Position numbers and translations under genes: made by a program | Source of the DNA: Apostichopus japonicus | Taxonomy: Eukaryota > Echinodermata > Holothuroidea > Aspidochirotida > Stichopodidae | DNA length: 64,000 nucleotides | Direction: 5' to 3' | Assembly (NCBI RefSeq): GCF_037975245.1 | Contig: NC_092572.1 | Location: 1,897,501 to 1,961,500 of the forward strand | Part shown: positions 25,201 through 38,224 of the stretch, in pieces | Layout: each line of letters starts with the position of its first letter | Position numbering within the stretch: the first letter of the stretch is position 1 | Notes under the pieces: generated by a model | The model's database searches: none | Seen by the model: only the letters and a program-made list of their open reading frames with translations | Told to the model about the DNA's origin: nothing

Positions 25201-28200
25201 GATGGGTGCATTTTCAAAACCTATTACCAGGTCGCTGTACTGGCTGCATTGGCCTAGCCACGTTGCTTTCTAGTGATCATTCTCTAGATTTTGGGTGAGT
25301 ACCGCAACATTTATGACCATTTAATCAATTACAGTTCGATAACTACGTTAATCTTTGTAAGTTCGGCAGATGAAGCGACTTGGAACCTGGAAACATCTAT
25401 CAAAGAGGTGTGGAGTAGATCGATTTTGAGACTGTAGAATGAAGCCCCGGAAGTTCCAGCATAATCAGCTTTTGTATTATGCTGACAATTGCATAGCACA
25501 TAATTACATGTCAGAAAGATAAAGTACTCTTTAATACTGTGGAATATATTTCATACCCCGTACGATGAAATCAGATGAGCCGGGGGGGGGGGGCTCAGTG
25601 TCGTAAATAAATGTCAGAGAGAGTTATGGACATTCCCAGGAACGTACTCCTAGAAAGGGTGGGGGTCCTGGGGTATTCAGTTGTAACATTTTTTTCTTTT
25701 CATATATTTTTCTATAAGTGACTCATTAAAACTAAAAAGATTACTTAAATATATGTGTAGCCCCTATGGGGTCCAGAAGCCGTAGTACTTGTAGCGGGAA
25801 CACTTTGGCATAAGTTTTGCTCTAGTTCTCACCCCCCTCCCCCTCTAAAAAAGAATATTAGAGTAATCCTTCCTTAGTTCTACAGTCCATACAACTTTTA
25901 ATCATATGCAGAACGTAAGCAGTTGAAAATTCTTCAACATTGTATCAAAAATGACAATATCTTATAGTTTTGACATGCAATGACCGCTAGCTTTACCGTA
26001 ATTCTCACAAGGGAAAGTATGTACGCAGCTGGTAAAATCCCTACTATTAGGAAGATAATTATCACAAAACATTTTACAACCTCCCCCACTCCCGTAATAA
26101 AGATGGTGATTTTGCCCCTTGTTTATAGTTGTTATTATATTTGTTTAGTTGCCAAGTTAAACCAAAAATGATGACTTCAAGAAACTATTTACATTTTGGA
26201 ATTGCTACGTTATCTATATTTGCAACATTTAAATCACACGGAGTCGGTTGAATTGTCAAGTTATCTTAATATGTGATCATGAAATAAAATAGTACTACAA
26301 CCAATGTTTGAGATCATGTGTTATAGACTATACGTGACAACTCGTCAAGAACCGATGTAAGATTTACTAAGGAAGCAGTGGTGAATCTCATTCTTTCAAA
26401 TACGACTTAATAAAGTAAACGAATTTACATACTTAACCCAAGATATTACCTTGCCATCCACCGTGCCGCCGATGTAGCTTATAATAAAATATAGCTAAAG
26501 CAAAAAGAATTATCCCCACGACAGCCAAAACACACGAAACAATTACTTGCGTTGGAGAGCTCATCTGTTTCGTGTTGTCTTCATTGCATTTTTCTGAAAA
26601 GACATGCGTCACAAAGATGGAATGTTAGATTCACTCCTTTGTTGATGTTGACATTGTCCGAATATCTTGAAGTTAAGTGACTATTATTTTGTGATACCAC
26701 AAGCTCCATGTGTCAATTAACATCCTCGGATTCTTATCTGATCAGGTAAAATGATCAACACATCGCTTATATAATCGTGTAATACATATGTATTTCTTCC
26801 TACATGATAAATATATATATAAATTATGACAGTTGAAAAAAGAAATACATTTCTTTGTACTTAAATCAGGTTGCGTATTTTACTATATTCAATCGGGCTT
26901 TGATACACTTATGTAGCTGCAAATAAAGAAATGAACATGTGCATTTTGCATCACGTTTATCACTAAAGAACAAATATCTGTTATTTTTTCTATAACTGTA
27001 ATTAACTAACCATATCTTATTTTCAAGTTTACATATTGAATGTAATCAGTTTTATTACATGTATAAAATAATTTTTTACTAACACAATGGGTGCTCATCG
27101 TTTACAAGACTTACCTGATCGAATGTTAACTGTCTTATTCCCTATTTTCAACAACTCTCTATTGTAATAAACAGAGCAGTGAAATATGGCATCTTCTGCA
27201 CATTCTAATTCGAAGAGAACTGTAGTAGAAGTATTCCAGGTATCTGTTATGTTATTCTTGATCTCAAATGATGTCCTTTCGGTGATTGTAGTATTATGTC
27301 CTTCGACACTCCAATACAATGTAACATTCGGGCGTACATGTTCTATGTAACAAGTTAAACTAGTAGGATTGCTGGATTTAACTCTAATAATGCATTCATC
27401 GCAGTTAGAACAAGACTGGACGAGAGGACACGGAGGTGTCGGCGTAACTTCAAAAGAATAAAAACATATAAACGTGGATTTATGTTGGTTGCGACAATGC
27501 AATTTAGTTTAAAATTAATTGTAACAATAACAGTGAACGTAGAGTATTTGAATGAGTGGATCTAACTTCAACTGAAGATATATTTCCAAAATTGCATCTA
27601 AACTTTCTTTTACTTTTGTGAAGTTCAATGTTAATATAAATCTAGTTATGTAAGACAATGTGTGTGATGGAAAGTGCTACAAAGTTTGTCTACGCACATG
27701 AACTCTCCAAAAACAAAAGTCACAAATTATTAAATAGAAAGCTGATTAAACGTATGTCTTACTCTGAACATTCTGATGGAATATTTTTAGATATGAACAA
27801 TGCAGATATCAAGACCGAATCTTAAAAAGAAAAGAAAAGACAAAGACAAAGAAGTAACATGAAAATGCAAACACCAAGCATCATAATTGGTAAAATTCTC
27901 ACCTATAATCAAGACTGAAATAGACCGTCTCCACACGGTTCCGTTTTCAAATATTACAGCATATGTGTAAGAGGCCTCTTGTTCCAGCCTAGCATTGATA
28001 ATTTTCATATTACCTTCAGAGGTGATGTCATAATGGTCATCATCATACTTTTCTCCACCCTTTACACCATTCTCTAATCTAAGTATTGGTTGAGTCAGTG
28101 ATATTGATCCCTGGTACCAATAGTATTCCTCGACGTTACCGCCAACGTCACAGTATATGGTTTTGGTTTCCATTATCTCGACATGTTGATTCGTAGGACA

Positions 28201-28474
28201 TGTTTGGCAAAAACCTGCAGGTAATAGAACAAAATCTAAAATATTGTTGAAATATCGACGTTGTCCAAAATTTTCGAGAATATTACCCTATGTAGAAATA
28301 TTGATCTTTCTGTAAGGATTTCTTCAATGAAGCGTTTGCTACAGTCCTCGATTCAACTAATGTCGTGAAGGGTTCGGTTACTATTACGTAAGACCTTCCT
28401 ATTAACAGTATTAAAAGTACGTTACCTTGCACCACGAGGATGGACAGCATGAACAAAGACGAAAACATTATCAT
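22273..28474 (-). CDS. Ig-TM-NACHT receptor 1
   Basis: Minus-strand exons, all phase-compatible: 28474-28426 (MIMFSSLFMLSILVVQ signal peptide), 28214-27903 (Ig-like, V-type, with a YYWYQ strand and SYTYAV), 27447-27115 (second Ig-like, with SLTCYIE, LYWSVEG and IFHCSVYY), 26593-26450 (one TM helix, about residues 248-269, followed by basic KLHRRH), 24499-23328 (NACHT) and 22436-22273. The predicted protein exceeds 724 residues. The NACHT exon has Walker A GEPGIGKSHL (about residue 345), a Walker B-like SIVMLDG (about 415-422), KLWVTSRN as a sensor-like strand, VLGFTEIQ and SPLIARLF. No LRR, death or CARD domain is visible. The exon-final donor at 22272 (GTGAGT) means at least one further exon. 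Several Asn-X-Ser/Thr sites lie in the Ig domains. The NACHT domain would face the cytosol. This architecture matches no family I know. Confidence 0.85.
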
Positions 28475-31400
28475 GAAGTCAAAGTGCCTGATGCTATCTG
28501 AAATTAAGATAGAAGATAATGGGCTCAATAACATAGGGCCTCACGTAAAGAAGATTGATATCAAGCAATGTATTGAAAGCAGTAGAAAGACATAGGGAGA
28601 GGGGCATCCATGACAACATTTAATGTGAGCAAAGAACGAAAATTAAACAGCTGAAAACTAACTGTGAGTAGTAACAAATAAAAGTGCAACAGATTTACCA
28701 CGGGTTTCGAAACCGGAATTAAACGATTACAAGTCTTTTGCTTTATGAACTGAGATTATGATATCTTAGTTGCAGGTGATCCGTATCTAATCTTTTCGTT
28801 CCATAGGATGCCAGTCGGAAGTGACAGTACCTTGCATATTACCATGCAAACAGTAGTCCCACACGGTTTCAATTCGATAAAACCAACCCATCAGAGAGAG
28901 GAAAGAATTATGGAGCCAAAAGTTAATTGATCTTCATAACAAACATGCTGTTAATATTTAGTCAATTTTCTTCTAATATTACAATTTGTTCTACATTGTG
29001 GGTTACACTGCTAGTCATATGGAAACAAAAAGAGCCAAGCAAACAAGATTTCAAAGTTTGAATTGAAGTCCACGATTTTTTTTTTGTTGCGTTTAAGGAC
29101 TTTAATTTATTGTAAATAAGCTGCGCTTGTATTATGGAACATGCGGTAAGTCATTCACCGTTAGTACATCAGAAAATGTCGAAAACTTCCTGTTAACTTT
29201 ACTTCTGTATCTCGTAGAGATTAAAACATACAGTCCAAGACTTCTGTGATTAGCATTTCTGTTAGGAATATGTAATAATTGCTTCAAATTGCAGAAGTTA
29301 ATGGCTAATGTGTAAAGTAAAATATCATGGATAAGTAAGGTCTAGGTTTGTTTGTATTCTTAAATGAAAGTTGAATAATGCTGGAATAAAACTTTTTTCT
29401 AGTAACCAGATCAATACCCTTTCAAAGAAAACATCACAATTATCCAACAGAGGAAACCTGGAATCTATCCAAGCTTGAGATTTGATAACACATTATAAAA
29501 ATAAACATAATGGCACAGCTTCCTTCTCCCTTCATGTTTGAATTTCATAAATCTAAGTCTTATGTTAACATATCAGCTTTCACCGATTTCAGTAAAGTTT
29601 CATTCTAAATATCATAAGATTTGACGACTTGAACTTCAGCTATACACATCACTGGTTTTCGTATAATTAAAGGCCATTACATCTCCAGTGAACTCTTTAG
29701 GACAAAAAGTCACAAAGTTGAAACTAAATGTCAAATAAGTTACATGTTTTTTATGAAACATATGAAGACAACTATTGAATGCTAAGTGTTATTTGTTACT
29801 ACCACTTTGCTAAAGGATAAAGGAAAGCAACTATTCTCATTTTACCTTTAGATATATGTTATGGAAAGGCAGCTGGTTATAGAAAATAAATTCAAAGAAC
29901 AAATAATTAACAAATAAGTTAAAGTAAGATTAGAGTACGTTAAGCCTTTAGTTAGGTTATTACATGAAAATCACCTTAGCCATCTGCAAGCTAACATTTG
30001 ATTTCACCAACTGAGTAAACATAGACCTAGAGCAATGATGATCGTTTACTCCACGAGATACATTTGTACATGTGTTACATGTGTGTAATGGTGGATAATG
30101 TCCGCCTTTCATATATGAGACAGGTGTAGTTAAGTGAGGACCAAACAAAACATAGGCAGTAACAGCAGTAGCCTAACCATGCATGCAAAACGTGTATAGG
30201 CTAGGCTATGTGAATTTACAACTCGAAGTCAACAATGTATATTGCATATAATCATTAGAATAAGTATTGCTAAGTTGTTGTAATAACGTTGAAACACACC
30301 TCGGTTATTTGCGTGACGATTGTTTTTATTGGAATACTTGCAGTTTGACTCAGTGCATCAATACATGGCCCAAATGCCATGAAAATTATATTATACGATA
30401 GTAATATTGTTAACTCGGGGTTCTTGAGAATGTTCTTTTATGTAGGTGTAAATACAAGAACTTAAATAAAATGAGATCCTTTTTCGGCTTGGCGTTCACA
30501 AATGCAGACGACTGGGTACAAAACACACGTCACACACCTTCACCAGCTCATTAAAAACGTTTTTTTTTATTGTCACTACAAGCCTGTTCACAACGAATTA
30601 TGAGGGTCAGTCCGAATATGAGGTTCGCAGGAATGGTTCCAATTGACTCGTTACGCTCTACATCATTCGCCTTATCCTTGCATTATAACACACATATGAT
30701 ATACATACATCGTATGCCTAGCCTATGAATCGATGCCATATCCTACCCTAGTCCTAGTCTTAGCCTATACATCAGCCCATCTACCGCTCAAATGGACAAA
30801 CAACGAGTCAACAATATCATATGTTATCAATACCGTGCCGTCACTACACCTTCCAAAGGCATAATTGGTTCATCCATCGACCAGTGTTACACTACACTGT
30901 TGAATTTAACGTCATCAATGATATTAACGATAATAATTGTAAGTATTTAGCAGTTGATAGAGGTAGAATTCACATCATATTTAAATATACAAGCTAGACC
31001 ATATTCAAATGACTTACTCAGAACTTTTTGTTTGTGCTTTCTACTGATGAGTAACGGACCGCTTATACAGCGTTGCAGGGAAGCTATTCTATGAACATAG
31101 TCGAATAAACTCGTATTACCTTCTATGGTTTGACGAAACGTGGACTTTGGAATAACGATTATAGGCGGAGCTTGCTGCAAGGTAAATTTCTGCTATACAA
31201 ATGCAAGTGCGACACTCTTGTATCATTGGATTTGTTATAGTGTACATGTAATGATGGGACAGTATTCTTTGATTATCAATGACATTGCCATGTCATGCTT
31301 AAGCATTCATCATAACTGTTTGAACAATATGAATAATATTCTCTTAACAGAAATTAAGGACAGTACAATTTATTTAAAGCTTTACTTGGGAAGACAATAT

Positions 31401-31500
31401 AGAGTGTTATAATTCCTTGAAACTGCTCCAACCGGCTGCTGTAATTTAAATTTAAAATAAAACAAAGCTGTAAGCAAACTGTTATCCACCAATCGCCTGT
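28475..31500. other. Upstream region of Ig-TM-NACHT gene 1; no gene seen
   Basis: AT-rich sequence with only short chance frames. No copy of the IRF-like block found upstream of the pseudokinase genes was seen near 28475-28700. Frames at 29960-30148 and 30947-31180 have no recognisable similarity. Confidence 0.5.
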
Positions 31501-31520
31501 GTTAGAGAATGTGTCAAAGT

Positions 31521-31880
31521 TAGAGGGCCTGGCGTTTCGATCCTAGCAGGATCTTCTCCAGAGGCTGAATGACAAGTCATAGTAACAGAAGGGTCCTACA
31601 CATACGGAATACAGACAGGTTAATGAGCAGGTTGAACACAAAAGAGAAGATGTAAGATGATTAGTGGACAAAGGATGGAGAGAAGAAAGAAACCGACAGG
31701 GGGATCGTTCCTAGCAAGATCTTCTCCAGAGGCTGAATGACAGGTCATAGTAACAGAAGGGACCTACACACACGGAATACAGACAGGTTAATGAGCAGTG
31801 TGAACACAAAAGAGAAGATGTAAGATGATTAGTGGACAAGGTATGGGGAGAAGAAAGAAACCAACAGGGGAAAGAGGAGA
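31521..31880 (-). repeat. Two tandem ~170-bp units with hammerhead-like motif (Penelope-like terminal repeat candidate)
   Basis: Unit 1 (about 31539-31708) and unit 2 (about 31709-31880) are near-identical, sharing GATCTTCTCCAGAGGCTGAA, ACGGAATACAGACAGG and AAGATGTAAGATGATTAG. On the minus strand unit 1 contains CTGGAGA-A, then GATCCTGCTAGGATC (a perfect 6-bp stem with a 3-base loop), then GAAAC. This is the layout of a hammerhead core with two changes in CUGAUGA. Penelope-like elements carry such motifs in tandem terminal repeats. No linked Penelope reverse transcriptase was recognised. Confidence 0.65.
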
Positions 31881-34800
31881 GGTAGGAGATAAACTGAAGA
31901 GAGACAAAGAAGAGTAATTTAAATTACATATATTCATATCATGAGGCTTACAATATACTCCTGTGCATTATCGATGGTATTGGATTGGAAGAATATGAAT
32001 GAACTGGTGAGGATCATGAGTGTAAAACTGTTTTACTGAGTTAATAACCAATACCACCAACTTACACACCGGTTCTAATACAATAGTCCAAAGGGTAGTT
32101 AGGGTATACTTGAACTTGAAGGCCGATAACTTCAGATGAATCGCAGCACGCCTACATCTAGTATACAGCTTAGTGTCAAACTCAGGGTACCGAGACGGAA
32201 AGAGAGCAAAATGGCTATGAACTAAGTCTGTCACGACGGGTGGCTTCCATTTCAACATTTTAACTGTACCTCTAATACTCTAATTTGTGATGTCCGTATG
32301 TTCCTTCTTAATTCTCGTTCATTCTTTTTAAGGGATGATTCCACACAAACCTTCACTTCTGAATATATTTGTTACCTTTAATAGAAAACTCAATTTTAAA
32401 GGGGTTGTTTACTTCATGATCATGCTGTTCATTCTCTCACTTTTAGATCCTGTCCACGTCCCCTGGATGTGAATTTTAATACTTTAATTGACGACATAAA
32501 TAATTTTTCTAATGATGATCTAGATTCTCATGTTTATAATATTACTCTTTGTCTTGCCAGTACTACTTTGCCCAATAGGTTAATAGAAGGTGTATGTTCT
32601 TCTATGCCATGGTCACTGGAAAGGAAATTGTGCGTACTGTAGTGATCGACATGTTAAGTTGTATGTGCAACTTAAATCATTTAAGGATTTACTTGAAATC
32701 TTCTCAATTCTTCAATGGCTCTAATGTGAAAGGTCCTACAATGTCATGTCATATTTCTCATTCAGTACCTTGAATTAACGTCTTACTTGTAATACTAGCT
32801 CAGTAGTAGAAGTAATCCACAAGGAATGGGGACTAAGGGTATTTTGTACTCGTGTTATACGAAAAGAAAACAAACAAGATCGTAAATATTATAAACACCT
32901 CAAACGAGAATAGTTATAAGGAGTGTGTTTAGCAATAAGATTATTTTTGTTAATGAGAAGAAACATAAATATTGTTATTATGCTAAACCTTATAAGTATT
33001 CTGGTAACATCAATCGAAGAGTCATTTGAAATAACCAATATTATGCTAAAGGATAGTTGATTGAGGAGACAGAGATCAATAATGTTAGAGACTTCTTCAC
33101 CGACAAATGTCCTAAAATGCATTTAGAACTCAGTTCAGATGACAATACTTATTTTCACAACAATTCCATGCATTATTCTAATGTTTGTACTATGTCCCAG
33201 TTATGACGAAATCTTTTCAAATACCATGTAAAATAGCAGCATTTATATTCACATGTACCTAATGGCGAAGTTATGTTTTCAAGTTTTGTTTGTCAAATCA
33301 TTTTAATTACAGGCTAATAACTATTTTACTTTGGTTTCGTTCCGAAATCATTGAGAAGATATTATTCACCAGACCTATCAATGTCTTTACCAAAACATAG
33401 CTTATAGGTAAAAATTCCGTTTGATTATCCGGTTTCAAGTGTCATCAAGCTGCAATATTTATTTTCAATTTTGTAACCTCTGTAAATCGTTATTCACACT
33501 TGTTCCATAGCTCTTTTGGTATATAAGCATTCGTGACGTTTCCTGTCTTTTGTCATTTTGTTGTTTACCGTAACATGGTTTCGTAAGGATGTGGCCATAG
33601 AATGGGATGGGCGAGATTGGTTGTTCTGTGTCATCTTCGTTTATAAACTCTTACCACTTTCCTCGATCCTTTTCAATGTTTTATTTGCTCTAACTCGACG
33701 TCTATTCCATTAATGTTCTTGCTAAACATTCAGAGCAGTCTCTTCAATCATTCATGTGTCTCTCCACTATATGTCCTAGTATTTGTATCGTAATATCTAT
33801 CTCATACTATTCAAGGATTGGTATAGATGTTCCCAATATTTTGTTTAACATTATTTCCTTTTGTACTGTTATTTTGGTTGATTGGTTGACTGAAGCTTTG
33901 AATGGTTTATAAGACGCAGTTAGCATCGTAAAAACAAGAAATCTGTAGAGTTAAACATTTATCATGGTTAATTAGTTTCTCTTCAAATTGTACTTTGCCT
34001 AATCGGTTTCGTGGCTGAATTGTTTTAAACTTTATTGGAAGGGAAACTCTTTTGCCTGTTTTCTTATACGATAGGAACTATACCTTCCACAAAAGGAAAA
34101 CACTACCAATGTATGAATCTCCGTGTGAGTCATAGAATACGCCTTACTTGTGGGATCTGCTTAATTGTGATAACTTCTCGTGAGGCACCGCGTGTAATAT
34201 TGTATGAGAAATGAAGTTAGATTCCTGACAATTAATTAAGCTTACGAAAGTTCACTGGTTCGACAGTATAAACAAGTATGTGTTCTCCTTTTCTTGGAAG
34301 AATACTATGGGGTTTTATATAAGAAAGACTTTTTTCCATTATACTGTAGCATAGGGACTTGGAAGGGTTTTAGTAACATTAAGGATCTGTCACGACATAG
34401 TCTTACTATTGAAATTTCACTTATTTAATGTCACTATTATGTCAGCAGTTGGATGAATCATCAATACAAGCAAAGAAGGAGAAGGCATAGAACATAGTAC
34501 TGATTTTATTAATAACAGCAAAGTACACGATTGCAAATGCGATAAAGGGGACAAATAAACAAGCGAGAATCGTAACATGTGTAGGAATAAATTGACAAAT
34601 TATAACTACATTCAATAAATCAATACTGTAGTTTTCAAACGTTATACCGACAGATTTCGTAAGCGAAAAAGAAGAACCTATTCTCACATTCAACCATATT
34701 TAAGATCGATTTATAATTCACCTGATTAATTAATTTATTTAACTTTGAACAGGCTTTCTGCTTCACAGTAACTAGACAGCTAATCAATAACTATCTTATT

Positions 34801-37800
34801 ATTTTATTCATCCTGCAAAATAAACGTTATATTGGTTTGGTTGTCAAAGCAAGTAAAATGCTCATTGAAAGCAAACGCATTACATTCCAGCTTTTCACAG
34901 ACGATTTGAGATTATATTAAAGATTTACTGCCTTCTTATTTCCCCTGATTGCAAACCTTTCATGAACAACACATATTTATTTTGTCATTGCTATGTGTAA
35001 TATTATATACGAAGCTTACAATCTGACATTTACAAACTTATTTATACACTATCGCAGCGTTTGGTCACAATATGTACATTTAATATACGTTGCTCAAAAC
35101 CGCTAACAAGATAGATAAAATATTACATACCACAATGGAAACGTAATTGAAAATTACGGAAAAGCAAACACGCAACTCGTTTAACCTACATTGAGGAATA
35201 TTTACAATGAGAATGGAAAGAAAATCTAGAAGAAATCATTTATATTGTTTACGAACCATTTTTGATTTAGAAAACAATCGATTAGCACTTTTGGCTTAAG
35301 ATTAAATCTCTAACACTAGCGTTTGGGCAATCCTTTATTTTATTACGCAATGTTACTTCAAATATATCATGTATACTTTCTTTCTAGCTAATAATTACAA
35401 CGTGAAAGAAGAGAGCCCGCGCTTCATATTATGTTATTATCGTTTTCTGTTAGCATAAAAAACTTTTAGAGAACATTTCATGCAACTATCGAACCTCACA
35501 TATAAGGCTAACAGTTTATTTTCATTTGGTAGTATCATTTATCATTATCATGATATAATCGTCTTAGAGTCATTCACTCTCTTAAATACTACAGCTTAAA
35601 GATGTAAAATTAAGCTAACATTTGTTGGCTAAACAGAGATTCATATAAACGTTTCTGTTTTTATTTTGAATATTGGAGCAAGTCCGGGTACTTGTAAATA
35701 AATTTGTTTTGTCTGGTGTTAAAGAGTTAATACCTCCATGCGAGTTTCAAGCAGGGGTGTCAATCTGCAGGTGCGTGTAGTTTTCAGGCTTATAATTACT
35801 CGTGTATCTCATAAAAGGAGTTCAAAAAATGTGCTATGAGATTATTAGTTATCTGTATCTTGTGCTCATCTGATCAACCTCCTGATGAAAAAAAAGAACC
35901 GTCCAACTGGGTTGATACTGAAGCCCGCAGAAGTGCTTATCTCCTTTCCACAATATTTGTTGGTCATATTTTATAGTATGTTGTGTTATCACGTAAAATC
36001 AATATAACAATATATGTTTATTATTGTTTGGTTAGCAATGCCACTCATGATAGATTTAAGTGATTTTGAGATAATTATATATTTCGTAGGAGGTTTGGGA
36101 CGGATACATATATAGTTGGCTGGGTGCTAAGCTGCTAGTCACGCTGTTGTTATAACCATGTAGCTTATTATACCTCAAGTTGTAGTGTGTTAGTTATGCA
36201 CATAATTATAATTATGTTCACAAAAATATAATATTCATGTATAATTTACCGATGCCAAGTACAGGCCGTAGCCTGCAGGAAGGAGGGGTGGGTAGGTGAG
36301 TAGGAAGACTATATACTTCATAAAAGACAGTAGGCCTACGATCAAGTGAATCCCTGCACAGCAATAGTATGCGCAATTTAAGTTAGTTTAGCGGAATCAC
36401 TTCTTGTTTTCATTAGTCAGTGGCGTGCAACATCAAGATTATATAGGCACATATTGTAGGAATGAAGTTCATTAAGAACATATAAAGGTTTTATTTTAAA
36501 CGTTCATCACGTATTTGCACGACCGCTGATACGATGACCATGGGTTTGCTTTGGTTTTTACGAGTGTTGTTAGAATAACAATACACGTAGTGAGCTCCTT
36601 ACATTAATACTGTATAATTTTGCGTGTACAGTGCAGTGGTCTAATGTAAAACTATGTTTCATAAATTGATCTTTGCGTCTGTATGTTTTAATAGCCCTAT
36701 CAGTTTCATTATTAGCCCCTATATCATTGCCCCAATGTTTTAACTAAGAAGGTTGAGGCACACAGTCCCCTACAGGTCCCACCCACTCAGCTCATTTACC
36801 ACAACCCCTCCCCAACACAGTATCGGTAACATTGTTTGCATGTAAAGCAAATATTAATAAATCAAATCTAAATATTAATTTACATATTAAATTCCCATCG
36901 GCATTCCCTGGCGTATTGTTATATTTCAATTACAATGAATAAAGCAGAGCTGTAAAGCAGTGTAAAATTCTAAAACATGAAAATTTAAAATGTTTAGCTG
37001 CCACTTACATGGTCTGTGAAGTGCTATTTTCAGAAAGTTGGGAAGCGTTTTGGGCAAAATAAATAATTCCTACGCTACATGCCAACTGACGGTGGCGTTC
37101 TGCTCCCATATTGTTGAGATGGTCTCTTTTTGGGAATGGCCCACCCACTACAAATTTCTTTGAAAAGGTAATGGTTTATACGCACATCAAAAAGCAGCAC
37201 TATGTAACATTTTGACGATACATAATGCTTCTCGATGTTTCTCAACTGCCCTCTAGAGATTGTACCCAACTCAACCCTACAGCCCTGAAGTATATTTTAT
37301 ATGTTTATTTTTTTGCTAACGTGAATGTGCCCAGATACTCAATAGTGTGCTTTAAATGTACTTATTATGTGTGCATTTTGTTAACATCTGTAGGTATAAG
37401 ATCATTTTACTCTTGTGTGCAAAGTTTAAGAATGTTTCCCCTTTGTTATAAGTTTCAATTTTATTAATTGTGATGAAGGCTCTAGGTTATACCCGGATGT
37501 TAAATAGAATATTAATTTAAGTCTTATCACTTATCCGATGTGACTTTTGTTAAAATATAGATATATGTCTGACATATAAATCAGCAGCAAACATAAACAC
37601 CCTTGTAGATTCCTAGACCGGAGTCCGCACCTCGCTCCCAACGTGGCTTCGCTCCTGGACACCATCAGGGACACAAAAGGCCACTGGAACCAAACCGATA
37701 AAGGCTTTGTACCAGAGCGCTCCCTCAGCTTTTATCCATGTTCAGTGATTTATACGCACGACCCTCCCCCCCCCCTCCATTTTTCAATTGGTATTGACGC

Positions 37801-38224
37801 CCTGGTTTCAAGCTGTATTTTAAGATACTTGATTTATGTATCTTCCACGTTTTCATATTTCCAAAATTTAGATGTTCATGAAGAGCTCTTAATTTTCCGT
37901 ATCCTGGGAATAAAAAAGAAACAAAAAACGTAAATATAAGAACGAATTCTTATTTTATTTACTTTTGCGCATTGTTCGAGTTTTCATTGATAAATAATGA
38001 GTAAATAACATGGAGGTAGTCACGTTTGCAAAGTAAATTGTAACCGCAGTGTTGAAATATATGATCAGTTGGAATATTGAAAGATTTGTGAAAAAAGAGA
38101 TTTATATAAGTAACAATCTGACCAGTATACTCGTCATTGACATCCTGTTGCGACTATTAAGATCAGTACTCTCATGAAGAACTGCATGCTATGCATTAGC
38201 ATACACCAAAGGCTAAAAACTTAC
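31881..38224. other. Gene-free region between the two NACHT genes
   Basis: No supported gene. A hydrophobic 83-codon minus frame at 34442-34693 lacks convincing context. A GC-richer exon-like fragment lies at 37617-37745. The NACHT gene 2 transcript should continue below 38225; a possible acceptor at about 38149 would give a short tail, with no support from the paralogue. The rest is AT-rich. Confidence 0.5.
37617..37745 (+). pseudogene. Exon-like coding relic of unknown origin
   Basis: The plus frame reads NVASLLDTIRDTKGHW and QTDKGFVPERSLS with coding-like composition, unlike the AT-rich surroundings. It is not bounded by obvious splice sites and runs into a C-rich stretch at about 37770. 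It could be a fragment of a transposon or a retrocopied gene. No family was recognised. Confidence 0.25.

Noticed and set aside
34442..34693. Hydrophobic 83-codon minus-strand frame that could be a TM exon
   Set aside because: There is no paralogue in the window, no convincing flanking splice sites in phase with a known exon, and no recognised family.
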